In this document: positions 29,201 to 38,774 of the stretch, one piece after another
Numbering within the stretch: position 1 is the first letter of the stretch
How the letters are laid out: every line of letters starts with the position of its first letter
NCBI RefSeq assembly: GCF_000020525.1
Contig: NC_011026.1
Coordinates: 2,586,001 to 2,650,000 of the forward strand
Reading direction: 5' to 3'
Length of the DNA stretch: 64,000 nt
From: Chloroherpeton thalassium ATCC 35110
GTDB lineage: Bacteria > Bacteroidota > Chlorobiia > Chlorobiales > Chloroherpetonaceae
The notes under the pieces: generated by a model
The model's database searches: none
Told to the model about the DNA's origin: nothing
What the model saw: the letters and a program-made list of their open reading frames with translations, nothing else
Position numbers and translations under genes: made by a program

Positions 29201-31519
29201 TTTACAGCGTTGGATATTACGCAGCGCAAAATTTCAGAAACAGCGCTCAGAGAAAGCGAAGCGCGTTATCGCACCGTGTCGGAACTGATGTCCGATTACA
29301 TCTATTCCGTGTTGATTACCAATGAGGGAAAAATGGTGCTGGAATGGATGACCAGCGGATATGCAAAAATCACAGGCAGTTCGCCCGGAGAAAGTGGATG
29401 GCGCGAGAAGCTCTTGAACATGATCTTTCCTGCAGATCAGGCCTTATTTACCCAACATTTGCAAAAAGCGCGATCCGGTCAAAAAAGCAAGGTGGAAGTG
29501 CGCATTCTCTCCAAAAATAGAGAGCAGCGCTGGCTTCGCGATTACATTAAACCCATTTTTGAGCCTGGCACGGGCAAGCTGATCCGACTTGTGGGTGCTA
29601 TGCAAGATATCACCGAAAGAAAATGGGCAGAAGCAGCCATGAAGGAAAGCAGCAAGAAATATCGTCTCCTGGCTGAAAACTCAAGTGATGTCATCGCCAC
29701 GTTGGATAAAAACTTGAATTTTACCTACATCAGTCCGGCGGTTCGTCGGTTGCTTGGATATGAGCCGGAAGAAGTGCTTCGCATGACACCAGAAGATCTT
29801 TTAACGGAGGATTCTTATCGCATGGCGATGAAAGAATATGCGAGTCGCATGGAAAAAATGCGTTACGGGCAAATGTGGCTGTATGATTTTCGCGAGGAAA
29901 TTGAGTTGAAAAGAAAAGACGGCTTAACTGTTTTCGCTGAGTACATTTCAACGCCGCTATTGGATTCTGATGGTCAATTGATCGGGTTTTTGACCACTGC
30001 CCGCAACATCACAAAGCGAAAGCATGCCGAAGCTGCTTTGCGTCTTTCGGAAGAAAAGTTTTCGAAAGCATTTCGCTCCAGCCCCGATGCAATGATGATC
30101 ATGCGCCTTTCTGATGGTGTGTATATCGATGCAAATGACGCCTTTCTTGAAATAACCGGTTATAGCAGAGACGAGGTGATGGGTCGCACGGCTTTCGAGC
30201 TCGGAATTTGGCTTTCTTCAAAGGAAAGGGAGCGATTGATTAGCCTGCTAAAACAGTATAAGTTTGTTCGCAATTTTGAAGCGCCGTATGTGATAAAATC
30301 CGGTGAGCCGCGTTTCTGTCAGCTTTCAGCCGAGATTATTGACATCAAAGGCGAGCCCCATATCATTACCATCGCACGAGATGTGACCCAGAAAAAGCGC
30401 ATCGAAGAGAAAATTTACTTTCAGGCGTCGCTGCTCGAGCAAGTTCGAAATATCGTGTTTGTAACCGACATGGAAGGACGGGTGACTTATTGGAATCACT
30501 TTGCGGAAATTGTCTATCAATGGACCAGCAGCGAAGTGGTGGGCAAAAATGCGATCGACCTGCTTGTGCCGAAAGCTGAGCAGCCACTTGCAACCAAACT
30601 ATATTTTCACGCGCTTGAAAAAGGTTATTGGGAAGGTGAGCAGCAACTCATGCGCAAAGATGGCCGCGCCTTTCCCTGTTTTTGCGCCGTGACGCTTCTC
30701 AAAGATCCAGAAGGGAAAAACATCGGCGTGATTCGCGTGGGGACGGATGTCAGTGAGCGTAGAGAATTGGAAGAGCAATTGCGCCAGGCTCAAAAGATGG
30801 AAGCCGTTGGCCGATTAACCGGCGGGGTGGCTCACGATTTCAATAATTTGCTAACAGCCGTTCTTGGAAATGCTGAGATATTGGAGAAAAAGCTCACGGG
30901 AAACGAATTTGTTTTGAAAAACATCGAGCGAATTAAAGCATCGGCCACGCGCGGATCGGAGCTCACACGCAAACTTTTAACTTTTTCTCGTCAAAAGAAA
31001 GGCTTCAGTAAACCTGTTCAGATAAATAAGTGTATTGAAAATGTCATTGGTTTAATGGAGCACACAATCGATAAGCGTATTGACGTTTTAACTTCGCTTT
31101 GTTCAGAAAATCTGGTGGTGATGGGGGACGAAAATCAGCTGGAGATGGTGCTGCTAAACCTGGCTGTCAATGCCTCCGATGCCATGTCGCCAGTGCTGGA
31201 CATGAAAAAGGAAGGCAAACTCTGTTTTGAAACACGCATCGAAAAAATAAGCAAAACATTTGCAGAGCAACATCAGCTCGAGTTGGCGCAATCCTACGTG
31301 CGCATTTCTGTTTCCGATACCGGCACGGGCATTCCCGATGAGATTCGGCAAAAGATTTTTGAGCCGTTTTTCACAACAAAGGATATAGAATCGGGAACGG
31401 GGCTGGGGTTGGCCATCACCTACGGTGCGGTGAAAAGCCATCGCGGCGCGATTTTGCTGGAAAGTGAAGTTGGTGTTGGCAGCACGTTTCATATATATCT
31501 GCCCCGTTATAAAAGCTAA
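26144..31519 (+). CDS. Soluble sensor histidine kinase with twelve PAS domains
   Basis: This 1791-residue frame has no membrane segment. I count twelve PAS/PAC units of about 125 residues, ending near residues 125, 254, 380, 515, 638, 772, 900, 1025, 1156, 1289, 1413 and 1536. Each closes with a DITERK-like motif and coiled linker. Units 4 and 10 begin with the same [11 protein letters not shown], suggesting internal duplication. The kinase core follows: [16 protein letters not shown] (H1564), [31 protein letters not shown], and [17 protein letters not shown]. No output receiver is attached. The only available start is TTG 26144, which overlaps the upstream frame by 79 bases; a frameshift from that frame is the likelier route. 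Confidence 0.85.
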   Translation: MQNALPKLQPVENGLGSIFDGADEALILHDFNGKIIDGNRSACEQLGYTKAELRQLSIKDVASSRFYQFFHERVSLVRQKGFAFFEASHITKEGKEIPIEVSCLLMANNGEPAILVSARDISDRKDAERVRTESAFIQSTISELVSDFIFKNVMHEDGTIEPIWTVGAMKKCTGFSLEELKALPNGWHSILHPDDVAKVESVLKKILSNEKIYHEYRIFYAATEEVRWVGEHIHPVWDDEKQRVTAFYGAVQNITEKKQAESAFREATLWLKSTFNALDAAIFIATADRKLVDMNKSAERMFGYSRQELLGLSSEHLHVDRAHFIAFGKRLQRSFKRGETARFEFEWKRKNGEIFPTEHVVTSLVQDDGKLLGILSVVRDISERRRAEIAIRESERKYRLLAENSSDIIVMFDKNFRITYASPSAERLTGFSMAEALAMQFKDVLTPESFQKSMQIFHARRTMFSNSRGMNYEVRMELQHVRKDGSTFWAEDILMPIWNEHHLLDGFLVTVRDISDRKKAEDSLRESEANLSALISNSEDQVWSVDQNYNLIVANVIFHEKFKSQFGVDLKIGESVLPIEVPERLRKKWRSIYNKALRGDRFRIQRKQGKEAQEYIDYLFNPIKTATGEVVGTTISGRDVTELIQARQLLEAESSFRHSIITSLSEGLSVCHDIDDAPFMKFTIWNDQMGKITGYTKDEINRTGWLFSLYPEKALQEKVQQRIQQMRNGQDVLHEEWEITHASGQKRTVLISMSLLHTNDGKQHFLSLMLDITERKQTERALFESQNRYRVATFAGKVGVWDWNVQTGEIFVDPHLKILLGYEEQDLSNHIDAWRVIIPSEDLALIEKSIEQHIENRTPHFEIAHRMFNKDGTVRWFLRRGYAVRKKGEVVRIVGTDTDITERKRVEESLTVREATLQGIFKAAQVGIGFSRRQILQEANDMLCQILGYQKEEMIGQHVKCFYSTEEEFVRVEKKKREQIEKYGASNVEMKGRCKDGTIIDLMLSIAPIRPKSIADGVIFTALDITQRKISETALRESEARYRTVSELMSDYIYSVLITNEGKMVLEWMTSGYAKITGSSPGESGWREKLLNMIFPADQALFTQHLQKARSGQKSKVEVRILSKNREQRWLRDYIKPIFEPGTGKLIRLVGAMQDITERKWAEAAMKESSKKYRLLAENSSDVIATLDKNLNFTYISPAVRRLLGYEPEEVLRMTPEDLLTEDSYRMAMKEYASRMEKMRYGQMWLYDFREEIELKRKDGLTVFAEYISTPLLDSDGQLIGFLTTARNITKRKHAEAALRLSEEKFSKAFRSSPDAMMIMRLSDGVYIDANDAFLEITGYSRDEVMGRTAFELGIWLSSKERERLISLLKQYKFVRNFEAPYVIKSGEPRFCQLSAEIIDIKGEPHIITIARDVTQKKRIEEKIYFQASLLEQVRNIVFVTDMEGRVTYWNHFAEIVYQWTSSEVVGKNAIDLLVPKAEQPLATKLYFHALEKGYWEGEQQLMRKDGRAFPCFCAVTLLKDPEGKNIGVIRVGTDVSERRELEEQLRQAQKMEAVGRLTGGVAHDFNNLLTAVLGNAEILEKKLTGNEFVLKNIERIKASATRGSELTRKLLTFSRQKKGFSKPVQINKCIENVIGLMEHTIDKRIDVLTSLCSENLVVMGDENQLEMVLLNLAVNASDAMSPVLDMKKEGKLCFETRIEKISKTFAEQHQLELAQSYVRISVSDTGTGIPDEIRQKIFEPFFTTKDIESGTGLGLAITYGAVKSHRGAILLESEVGVGSTFHIYLPRYKS

Positions 31520-31588
31520 AGGCGGCTCGTGCGTGGCCGAAAAAAGCGGTTTGATTTCCCATTTTAATAACCAAACGAAATTCTATTT

Positions 31589-32374
31589 ATGAAAATGAAA
31601 ATGGTCTTGCTCCTGCTGACTTTTTTTATCACGCAGGTTGCAACTGGTCAGGTTTTGAAAGATCGAAAGTTGAAAGACGATGCCATGGATGCTTTCACCG
31701 AATTGGATGAAGAGGCATTAACGCTCAGGTTTTTTGATGCCGTTACCGGCAAGTCCATCGCGGATGCCCGGGTGGAAATTCAAGACATTGGAGATTTTGT
31801 CACGGATTTTGAAGGGCGAGCCACGTTTCCCATTCCTGAAGAGGATGGCTATCACGAAGTGCAGTTTTCGAGAAGCGGATATGTGGAAACGAAGTTTAGA
31901 ATAGAAATTACGGCAGGCACGCTTTTTTTTAACCGGTTTTCCATTTCGCCGGCGATGCCAATCGGCTACTTGCGCGTGGTTCTGGATTGGGACGCCGAAC
32001 CAGGCGATTTGGATGCGCATTTTATCAAGAGAGGGGCTTACCATATTTCATTTCGCAACATGAGAGTTGCAGATGATGGCATTGCCCGCCTTGACCGTGA
32101 TGATAGAAATGGCTACGGCCCGGAAACCATTACAGCAAAGACAATCGATGAGTACGGCGACTATGTTTTTGCCGTCCATGATTATACCAACCGAAACGAA
32201 TCGCGCTCAAATGCGCTGTCGCAATCGAAAGCTTGCGTGAAGGTATTTAGCCGCGATCGCTTGATGGGGATTTTCTACGTGCCTCAAAATGAACAGGGGA
32301 ATTATTGGGAAGTTTTTAAAATCGTAAATGGACAGATCATTCCTTTAGCGCAGTCAATAACGACAATGGACTGA
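31589..32374 (+). CDS. Exported DUF2135/YfaP-like protein
   Basis: This 261-residue protein has a signal peptide (residues 1-20, ending VATGQ). Residues 45-120 form a carboxypeptidase-regulatory-like beta sandwich (GKSIADARVEIQDIGDFVTD ... GYVETKF). Residues 125-235 match YfaP/DUF2135: LRVVLDWDAEPGDLDAHFI, DRDDRNGYGPETI, YGDYVFAVHDYTN. Such domains occur with surface or von Willebrand-type proteins. It follows the kinase gene by 69 bases, but I see no functional link. Confidence 0.75.
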   Translation: MKMKMVLLLLTFFITQVATGQVLKDRKLKDDAMDAFTELDEEALTLRFFDAVTGKSIADARVEIQDIGDFVTDFEGRATFPIPEEDGYHEVQFSRSGYVETKFRIEITAGTLFFNRFSISPAMPIGYLRVVLDWDAEPGDLDAHFIKRGAYHISFRNMRVADDGIARLDRDDRNGYGPETITAKTIDEYGDYVFAVHDYTNRNESRSNALSQSKACVKVFSRDRLMGIFYVPQNEQGNYWEVFKIVNGQIIPLAQSITTMD

Positions 32375-32541
32375 TTGTGTATTCGGATTTTTTTGAAACA
32401 CAAGTTGCTAAACGTTAAAAGTAAAAAAAAATTCTGTTATTGCAATAAGCGTTCGCAATTCAAAAAAACAAAAACCGTGAGAACGGGCTAAGCAAAAGCT
32501 GGTCGGCTTAAGATCTAACAATCAAAGCAAATGGTGAATTA

Positions 32542-33099
32542 ATGAAACCGATTTTCACGATACACGCAGGCGAATATCTTGTGGCATCTCATCTTGAAGA
32601 AAAATTCAAAGGTCTGCAAATTTGGTTGCCTTCAAGCGATACGGGCATTGATTTACTTGTTACCAATCCAAAGGCGAGTTCCCAAAATTCAGTTCGTGCG
32701 GTTTCTTTACAAGTAAAGTTTTCAAAAGATTTTTTGGGCAACAAAGGCGTCAGTTCTAAAATTAAGGCAGGCGGCTGGTGGACATTCAAGTATGACAAGA
32801 TTGAGAAATCCCCAGCCGACTTATGGGTTTTAGTTTTGTATCGTTTCAGCCATCGAGATTACGACTTTGTAATTATTGAGCCACACGAATTGCTTGAACG
32901 ATATAAAAATTTAGGTAAAACTTCTGGCACAATCCAAAGTTATGTTTGGGTTACTGAAACTGGTAAATGTTGGGAAACTCGTGATTTACGAAACGCAGAA
33001 AAAGACCAGATTGCAAACGGCGCTTTCAAAGACTCGATTCGAGATTTGAGTCAATTTCTAAATAATTGGCAACCTTTACAGAAAAGGGTTGAACTATAA
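32542..33099 (+). CDS. Orphan protein with a PD-(D/E)XK-like core
   Basis: This 185-residue protein starts at ATG 32542 with GGTGA upstream. The order HAGEYLVASHLEEKF, then DTGIDLLVT, then AVSLQVKFS gives the E...D...QxK spacing of PD-(D/E)XK endonuclease-like folds. WWTFKYDKIEKSPADLWVLV and DYDFVIIEPHELL are in keeping with such a core. There is no methyltransferase or specificity subunit nearby. It is more AT-rich than its neighbours and has no operon partner, so it may be acquired. The assignment is by motif only. Confidence 0.6.
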   Translation: MKPIFTIHAGEYLVASHLEEKFKGLQIWLPSSDTGIDLLVTNPKASSQNSVRAVSLQVKFSKDFLGNKGVSSKIKAGGWWTFKYDKIEKSPADLWVLVLYRFSHRDYDFVIIEPHELLERYKNLGKTSGTIQSYVWVTETGKCWETRDLRNAEKDQIANGAFKDSIRDLSQFLNNWQPLQKRVEL

Positions 33100-33126
33100 A
33101 TGGTAACTGTGTATTTGAAAGAGAAG

Positions 33127-34719
33127 TCAATTCACCTCTGAAAACGAAGTGATTTTTTCCGGCACATCGTCCTCGCTTGCCTCGTTGTTGTTTAATTGTT
33201 TTTGATAGTCGCGATTTAACCCTTTGTAGAGGCTATATGCCATTAAGAGAATGACGACGGCAAAGGGTAGGCCGGTTGTGATGGTGGCCGTTTGTAGCGC
33301 TTTGAGGCCGCCGCCGAGCAACAGCACTGCCGCCACCAGGCCTTCCATGGTTGCCCAAAAAATCCGCTGCGGAATGGGCGGATCGGGATGGCCGCCAGCC
33401 GTGATAATGTCGACCACAAGTGAAGCCGAATCCGACGACGTCACAAAAAAAACGATCACTACAATGACACCGAGAAATGAACTAATCGAAGTCAGTGGGT
33501 ATTTTTCCAAAAGCACAAACAACGCTACCGCAATGTTTTCTCGAACAGCTTCCACAATTCCGCCCGCACCAAACATCTCTGTATAAAGCGCCGTATTGCC
33601 GAAGACCGTTAGCCAAAGAAAGGTAAGCGTCGTCGGCACGAAAAGTACGCCGAGCATGAATTCGCGGATCGTGCGCCCGTAAGAAACCCGCGCGATGAAC
33701 ATCCCAACAAACGGCGCCCATGAAATCCACCAAGCCCAATAAAAAATCGTCCAGTCGTCTTGCCAATGCGATTGCGTATAAGCTTCCGTCCAAAACCCCA
33801 TTGAAATCAGATTGGAAAGGTACATTCCGTAATTTTGAATGAACGCATCGAGCAGATAAATGGTCGGCCCAATGGCCAGAAGAAAAATTAGCATCAGCGT
33901 GGCCAGCACGAGGTTCAGTTCGCTTAAGCGTCGAATGCCTTTGTCGATGCCAAGCACAACGGAAAGCGTGGCAAGGAAGGTAATTGCCGCAATTAAAATG
34001 ATTTGAACCGTCACCGTTTGTGGCAAATTAAAAAGATGGTGAAGGCCAGAATTGACTTGCTTCACGCCCAGCCCCAAAGATGTCGCCAGGCCGAAAAGCG
34101 TGGAAATGGCAGCCAAGATGTCAATCGTGTTGCCTAATGCGCCATGCACGCGCTCCCCGAAAATGGGATAGAAAATCGAACGAATGGTCAGTGGCAACCC
34201 GCGATTAAATGAGAAATAAGCAAGTGCCAGAGCGACCAGCGCGTAAATTGACCAGGTGTGAAATCCCCAATGGAAAAAGGTGAACTTCATCGCGGTTTTG
34301 GCTGCGGCCATTGTTTGGCCTTCGCCAACGGGCGGGGAAGTGTAGTGGTAAATCGGTTCGGCGACGCTATAAAAAAGCAGCCCGATGCCCATGCCCGCGC
34401 TGAAAAGCATCGCAAACCAGCCCCAATAGGTAAACTCAGGCTTGGCTTTTGCGCCACCCAGTCGAAATTCTCCAAACTTACTGAACAGCAAGTAAATGGA
34501 AAAGGCTAAGGTGATATTGACGGTTAAAACGAAAAACCAGCCCGTTGTGTCGGTGATGAAATGTTTAACCGCTGAAAACGTGTCGCTGATTTGGTGCAAA
34601 TTGATGAGCGAGTAAGCGACAAAAAAGATGGTGAGCCCTGCGGAAACCCAAAAAACAACCGGATGAATTTCCAGATTAGCAAATATCCCGTTTTTATTTG
34701 ACTCTGATTTTTCTTTCAA
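33127..34719 (-). CDS. BCCT-family betaine/choline/carnitine transporter
   Basis: This 530-residue membrane protein has about twelve transmembrane helices. The glycine-rich segment FSAGMGIGLLFYSVAEPIYHY resembles the GMGIG segment of Na+-coupled BetP. The family signature is WWISWAPFVGMFIARVSYGR. The start is a TTG at 34719 with GAGGG/AGAGG upstream; there is no ATG before the second helix. It sits downstream of the two methyltransferases that make glycine betaine, so import of betaine or a relative is the likely role. A terminator and dispersed repeats separate the units. Confidence 0.9.
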   Translation of the reverse strand: MKEKSESNKNGIFANLEIHPVVFWVSAGLTIFFVAYSLINLHQISDTFSAVKHFITDTTGWFFVLTVNITLAFSIYLLFSKFGEFRLGGAKAKPEFTYWGWFAMLFSAGMGIGLLFYSVAEPIYHYTSPPVGEGQTMAAAKTAMKFTFFHWGFHTWSIYALVALALAYFSFNRGLPLTIRSIFYPIFGERVHGALGNTIDILAAISTLFGLATSLGLGVKQVNSGLHHLFNLPQTVTVQIILIAAITFLATLSVVLGIDKGIRRLSELNLVLATLMLIFLLAIGPTIYLLDAFIQNYGMYLSNLISMGFWTEAYTQSHWQDDWTIFYWAWWISWAPFVGMFIARVSYGRTIREFMLGVLFVPTTLTFLWLTVFGNTALYTEMFGAGGIVEAVRENIAVALFVLLEKYPLTSISSFLGVIVVIVFFVTSSDSASLVVDIITAGGHPDPPIPQRIFWATMEGLVAAVLLLGGGLKALQTATITTGLPFAVVILLMAYSLYKGLNRDYQKQLNNNEASEDDVPEKITSFSEVN

Positions 34720-34755
34720 TCCTCTAACCCTCTACGTTTTTGAGTGTAACATTAG

Positions 34756-34870
34756 TTATGTCAACCTGAGAATAGATAGAACATAGATGCGTCACTTTGT
34801 TTCGAATGGATGCTTCACTCTGTGCTCAGCATGACAAAAAGGTCATTCTGAGCTGATAAGCGAAGAATCC
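34756..34870. repeat. Dispersed repeat, copy 1 (GTCATTCTGAG / GAAGCATCC family)
   Basis: Two back-to-back units lie in the spacer. The minus-strand unit is GTCATGCTGAGC...GAAGCATCC (34808-34836). The plus-strand unit is GTCATTCTGAG...GAAGAATCC (34842-34870). A degenerate unit occurs near 34756. The same family recurs at 59611-59810, 60982-61138 and 61787-61865. Confidence 0.75.
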
Positions 34871-34880
34871 ACGCATCGCC

Positions 34881-34916
34881 AAAAATAAAAAGGCAGACCT
34901 CTTCCGGCCTGCCCTT
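34881..34916 (-). terminator. Terminator of the betaine-synthesis methyltransferase genes
   Basis: On the minus strand a stem with arms AAAGGGCAGGCC and GGTCTGCCTTT (one or two mismatches) is followed by TTTTTATTTTT. It lies just past the stop codon at 34934. Confidence 0.85.
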
Positions 34917-34933
34917 TAACGAATATGCTAGCG

Positions 34934-35773
34934 TTATGCTTTTTTGAAGCGAAAAATGCCCCAAGCTAGATGGCCGTTTTTTCCACCGTCCACCCAGTGC
35001 TGAAGTCCTTTTTTCATGTTTTGAATGTATGCAGCGCTGACGGTTTCCTTCAGCTCACTTTCGCGTGCTTCGGTTTCTTGTAGAATTCGATCATAGTGAA
35101 TGATCAGATTCTGAACCATGTCTTCATAGCCAACTTCTTCAAGGCCGGCCTTTTTGGCAGCCTCTCTATAAAACTTCGGAGAGGCGAGTGTTTCAAGGTG
35201 AATCCGGTCTAAAATCGGCTGCAAGACGCCTTCTGGGCAAGTGTCGGATTGCATCGGGTCGGTGAAGATGAACAGGCCACCTTTTTTGAGTACCCGCGCA
35301 ACTTCCGAGACAACTTGTTCACGCTTGCCACTATGAAGAATGGCATCCTGAGACCAAACGGCGTCGAACGAGTTATCTGGAAATGGAATGCTTTCAAAAC
35401 TTCCTTCAACTACCTCGATAAGATTTCCCAAGCCTTGATCGTTGCTCATTTCACGATTTCGCTTGTTTTCAATCTCGCTAAGGTTCAAATCCGTTACACG
35501 ACAGCCGAATTTTTTGGCAAGAAAGCGTGTGGCGCCGCCAAATCCCGAACCAATATCGAGGATGTGGCTTGCTTGATCGATGTTTGGGAGCAGCGACGCC
35601 ATTCTTGCTACCGTGCGGCGACTGGCATCAAAAATCGGCTCGTGTTCCGACTCATACAGGCCGATGTGAATATCTTCACCGCCCCAAATGGTGAAATAAA
35701 AATTATCAGCATCGCTGCTGTTGTAGTAATTTCTTGCGGTACTTACGGTTTCTGAATATTCAAGACTGCTCAA
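34934..35773 (-). CDS. Sarcosine/dimethylglycine N-methyltransferase
   Basis: This 279-residue SAM-dependent enzyme matches the SDMT family, which methylates sarcosine and dimethylglycine to glycine betaine. Visible features are an N-terminal ARNYYNSSDADNFYFTIWGG block, SAM motif I HILDIGSGFGGATRFLA, and the DAVWSQDAILHSG and FIFTDPMQSDTCPEG segments. The start is a TTG at 35773 inside the TTGA overlap with the upstream stop, with GGAGGAAC seven bases ahead: classic translational coupling. With the upstream glycine/sarcosine methyltransferase it completes betaine synthesis from glycine. Confidence 0.9.
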   Translation of the reverse strand: MSSLEYSETVSTARNYYNSSDADNFYFTIWGGEDIHIGLYESEHEPIFDASRRTVARMASLLPNIDQASHILDIGSGFGGATRFLAKKFGCRVTDLNLSEIENKRNREMSNDQGLGNLIEVVEGSFESIPFPDNSFDAVWSQDAILHSGKREQVVSEVARVLKKGGLFIFTDPMQSDTCPEGVLQPILDRIHLETLASPKFYREAAKKAGLEEVGYEDMVQNLIIHYDRILQETEARESELKETVSAAYIQNMKKGLQHWVDGGKNGHLAWGIFRFKKA

Positions 35774-36591
35774 TTTTGTTCCTCCTCTAAATCAGGTACA
35801 TAGCGTTTTTCGGCCACGTGTGTAAAGAAGTCCGGTTCGGCCTCGTGGTAAGTTTCTTGGAAGTCGCCGTAAGTTTCAATTTTTTGGAAACCAACTTCTT
35901 TCATGAGTCGGCGCAGATAGTTTTTTCTTAGCGGAAACATGTTTAAATGGAATTCTGAGCCGTCAGGAAAACTATATTTGAAGCGGGTCAGCCCTTCGTC
36001 GACATGCTCCGGTTCGGCAGTCACATTTTCGCCGCAGTAGTGGTAAATGTGCTTGCTGGAGTAGCCGTGATCTAAAATGGTATCGTAATTGCGCTGATCA
36101 AGAACTAAAAGGCCGTCGTGCTTGAGCATGGCGTAGTATTCTGCTAAGGCTTTGCGTCGGTCGCGCTCTTTGAAAAGGTGGGTGAAAGAGTTGCCAAGAC
36201 AGATGATGGCGTCATATTCGCCATGAACGTCTCGGTTTAAAAATCGCCAATCAGCAAGTACGGTTCTAAGGATATAACCATGTTTGCGGGCATTTTCAAA
36301 AGCTTTGGCAAGCATATCCGCGCTGCCATCCACGCTGACAACTTCAAAGCCTGCCTTCAGCAAACGAACAGAATGAAAACCCGTGCCTGTCGAAACATCC
36401 AGCACTTTTTTGACGCCTCTTTCTTTTAGGGCGCTGATAAAAAAGTCTCCTTCATTTTTGGCGCGGGTGTCCCAATCAATGAGTTCATCCCATTTGTCTG
36501 CAATGCCTTCAATATACTCGTGTTTGTAATGGTCTGTCTCGCGAACTTCAATGGGATTATCCCCAAATGACTGTGCGTGAGTGCTATCCAT
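35770..36591 (-). CDS. Glycine/sarcosine N-methyltransferase
   Basis: This 273-residue SAM-dependent enzyme of the GSMT family converts glycine to sarcosine and dimethylglycine. It has the YIEGIADKWDELIDW start region, SAM motif VLDVSTGTGFHSVRLL, acidic loop VVSVDGSADML, and the NSFTHLFKERDRRKAL and RNYDTILDHGYSS segments. AGAGGAAC lies well placed before the ATG. It is the first gene of a two-gene operon, overlapping the next by four bases. The pathway is a three-step osmoprotectant route known from halophilic phototrophs. Confidence 0.9.
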   Translation of the reverse strand: MDSTHAQSFGDNPIEVRETDHYKHEYIEGIADKWDELIDWDTRAKNEGDFFISALKERGVKKVLDVSTGTGFHSVRLLKAGFEVVSVDGSADMLAKAFENARKHGYILRTVLADWRFLNRDVHGEYDAIICLGNSFTHLFKERDRRKALAEYYAMLKHDGLLVLDQRNYDTILDHGYSSKHIYHYCGENVTAEPEHVDEGLTRFKYSFPDGSEFHLNMFPLRKNYLRRLMKEVGFQKIETYGDFQETYHEAEPDFFTHVAEKRYVPDLEEEQN

Positions 36592-37291
36592 AGCTTGTTC
36601 CTCTCGGTTTGGTGTTATGAAAAAAAGTATGGCTACTTGAGAAAAGTGTGAGGCCAGAATCGAGCAGCAAGGCTAAAGTGTGAATCCCGCAGAAAAAAAG
36701 ATGCAAAACAAAGGTCGCAAAATTTGAAATGGCAGAGCCGTTTTATACCGTGCGTTGTCTGTCGTGACAAAACCAATATCTCCGCTTTTTTTGCGGTGCA
36801 GAACCTTTTTTGCACAAAACATAAACTCGATATAAAAACCAGATGGCCTCACAAAAAGCAGTATTCTCGCAATGGGGCGAAAAAAGAGACTTTACTTTTT
36901 TACCAACTTGCTCAAACGAATACCTAACGCCGCTATTATTCCTTGCAATTCAAATAATTTTCATGTAACGATAAAATAATTAGTTACGTCGAAAAAAAAC
37001 AAATTGCTGAATTTTAGGCAGCAAGCCATACTAAACTTTAATTACAAATCGTAATGACGCATAGAAGGTAGGGAATACATCAACAAATACAAAATTATAA
37101 TTGAAAAGCTAACAGTTTTATGACAAACAATGGTTTTGCATTAGAATGGATTTGCTATTTTAGGGCTGATTTTTAGTCAACCCCATGCGCTGTGGTGGTG
37201 TGGTTTTGATGCTTGCCACACACTTCCTTTGGGGATTATCATAAAAAACATATCCTTTTATCTGGGAAAGATTTGAGGGGAGTAAGGTAAA
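36592..37291. other. Long divergent intergenic region before the diguanylate cyclase
   Basis: These 700 bases separate divergent gsmt and cyclase genes. I see no credible protein; the small frames lack recognisable content. The last 110 bases hold possible leader structure: GTGTGG (37198-37203) pairs with CCACAC (37216-37221), inside an outer CCCC (about 37181) and GGGG (37231). A small palindrome, GTAAC...GTTAC, is near 36966-36986. No known riboswitch class fits. Confidence 0.45.
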
Positions 37292-38614
37292 ATGAGTTTT
37301 AAGTTAAAAATCCTGCTGATTTTGGTCCTGTCAATTTTTGTATCAGCCGCTTTTCCCACCGTCACGCTCTATGTGCTCTACAATTTGGAAGTCGATCTGC
37401 GCCAGCAAGTGCATAAAAATGTAAATAATTTCACGGCGATTAGTTCATTTAGAACCGACTTGCTTCGCTACGATAACCTAGTTTCTCGCTATGTGATCAC
37501 CAGAAATCCAAGTTGGGCTCGTGAAGCCACGCGTATTCGAGAAGATGCGCAAAACTATCTCGATGCGTTGGTTGATGCCAATCGTGATAACCCAAATCTC
37601 AGCGGCGATATTGAAAAAATCAAAGATAGCTTGGACAAATACTTTGATAAAGTGAAAATGATTATTCGAACAAAAGCGGATAATAAGCAGAAACTTAGCG
37701 ATGATTTGGTGAGCGCAAATAATTACGCCGCAAGTATTAACGACGAGCTGGTAAATCCACTTTTCCTGAAAATTGCCGATGAGCTTCTGGTTTCTATCAC
37801 GAAATTAAAAGAACAACAGGCTGAACTGGGCATGTTCGCTTTAATTCTCGGTGGTGTTTTTATTCCACTGCTTTCCGTTATTGCAATAGTTATTTATCGT
37901 TCAACTGTGACCCCAATCAACGACATAAACAAGACAATAAAAGAAGTGCGTGCAGACATTCCCGATACGCTTAACACAATGGTTGGCGAGTTGGATGACT
38001 TTGTGAAAAAGCGTCATCACGACGATGAAATTAGCAAGTTGGCGCGCACGCTTCGGCATCTTGGAAAAGAAGTTGAGGAGAAAACGAATGAGCTGAATCA
38101 GATGGTGATTACCGATGAGAAAACCAAGCTGTTTAATTTCCGTCATTTTAAACAGGAGTTTTTGATAGAAGTGGCGCGAGCCAAACGCTTTAATGAGCCG
38201 CTTTCGCTCATCATGATCGATGTGGATAAATTCAAGCATTATAATGACACAAACGGCCACATGCTTGGCGATCAAGTGTTGATCAAGGTTTCCGCACTTT
38301 TGAAAAAAGAGTGTCGCGAGACGGATGTTCCAGCGCGTTTTGGCGGAGAAGAATTTGCAGCATTGCTTCCCAGAACGGATGCTAAGGAAGCCTTTCAGGT
38401 GGCAGAACGCATCAGAAGTAGCATCGAAACCAGCGAGTTTGAAAATCAAAAAGCCCAGCCCGGTGGCAATTTAACCGCAAGTTTAGGGGTTGCAACATTT
38501 CCATTCGATGCGTATGATGCAGAGGCTTTGATTATTGCCGCCGACGAAGCCCTTTATCGTGCAAAAGAAAATGGAAGAAATAGAGTAGAGGTCTACTCGA
38601 AGCGAGGTGTTTGA
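37292..38614 (+). CDS. Membrane diguanylate cyclase
   Basis: This 440-residue protein has a periplasmic sensor region (about 30-180, helical, four-helix-bundle-like) between transmembrane helices at residues 7-28 and 185-207. A HAMP-like linker (to 270) and a GGDEF domain follow. The active site is G351-GEEF-355, compatible with c-di-GMP synthesis. An inhibitory I-site RETD stands at the usual spacing before it, so product inhibition is expected. The ATG at 37292 has GGGGAGTAAGG upstream. A hairpin follows the stop codon. Confidence 0.92.
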   Translation: MSFKLKILLILVLSIFVSAAFPTVTLYVLYNLEVDLRQQVHKNVNNFTAISSFRTDLLRYDNLVSRYVITRNPSWAREATRIREDAQNYLDALVDANRDNPNLSGDIEKIKDSLDKYFDKVKMIIRTKADNKQKLSDDLVSANNYAASINDELVNPLFLKIADELLVSITKLKEQQAELGMFALILGGVFIPLLSVIAIVIYRSTVTPINDINKTIKEVRADIPDTLNTMVGELDDFVKKRHHDDEISKLARTLRHLGKEVEEKTNELNQMVITDEKTKLFNFRHFKQEFLIEVARAKRFNEPLSLIMIDVDKFKHYNDTNGHMLGDQVLIKVSALLKKECRETDVPARFGGEEFAALLPRTDAKEAFQVAERIRSSIETSEFENQKAQPGGNLTASLGVATFPFDAYDAEALIIAADEALYRAKENGRNRVEVYSKRGV

Positions 38615-38619
38615 TTTTT

Positions 38620-38676
38620 TTGAACTGAAAGCGGAGATCTGTCCATCAAGGGTGAATGCTTCGCTTGTCAGTTCAA
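38620..38676. terminator. Long imperfect hairpin after the cyclase gene
   Basis: The arms TTGAACTGAAAGCGGAG (38620-38636) and CTTCGCTTGTCAGTTCAA (38659-38676) pair with one bulge and one mismatch. There is no T tract after the right arm. It may be a 3' stability element; the right arm loosely resembles the dispersed GAAGCATCC repeat. Confidence 0.45.
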
Positions 38677-38774
38677 TAGATAGTTCTCTTTTGTTCAGGA
38701 TGGCGCGAGATTTCGTCATGGAGCGAAGCCTCATGGTTTGTAGAATTTTCTAAAAAGTTTTTGAATGCAATTTC

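Noticed and set aside
35249-35755. A 168-codon plus-strand frame opposite the SDMT gene
   Set aside because: It is antisense to a clear methyltransferase and has no recognisable motif.
36633-36927. Two short frames in the spacer before the cyclase
   Set aside because: They have odd Cys/Phe-rich composition, no ribosome-binding site and no resemblance to known small proteins.
37175-37291. c-di-GMP riboswitch in front of the diguanylate cyclase
   Set aside because: The conserved aptamer words of the known classes are absent; only generic pairing is seen.
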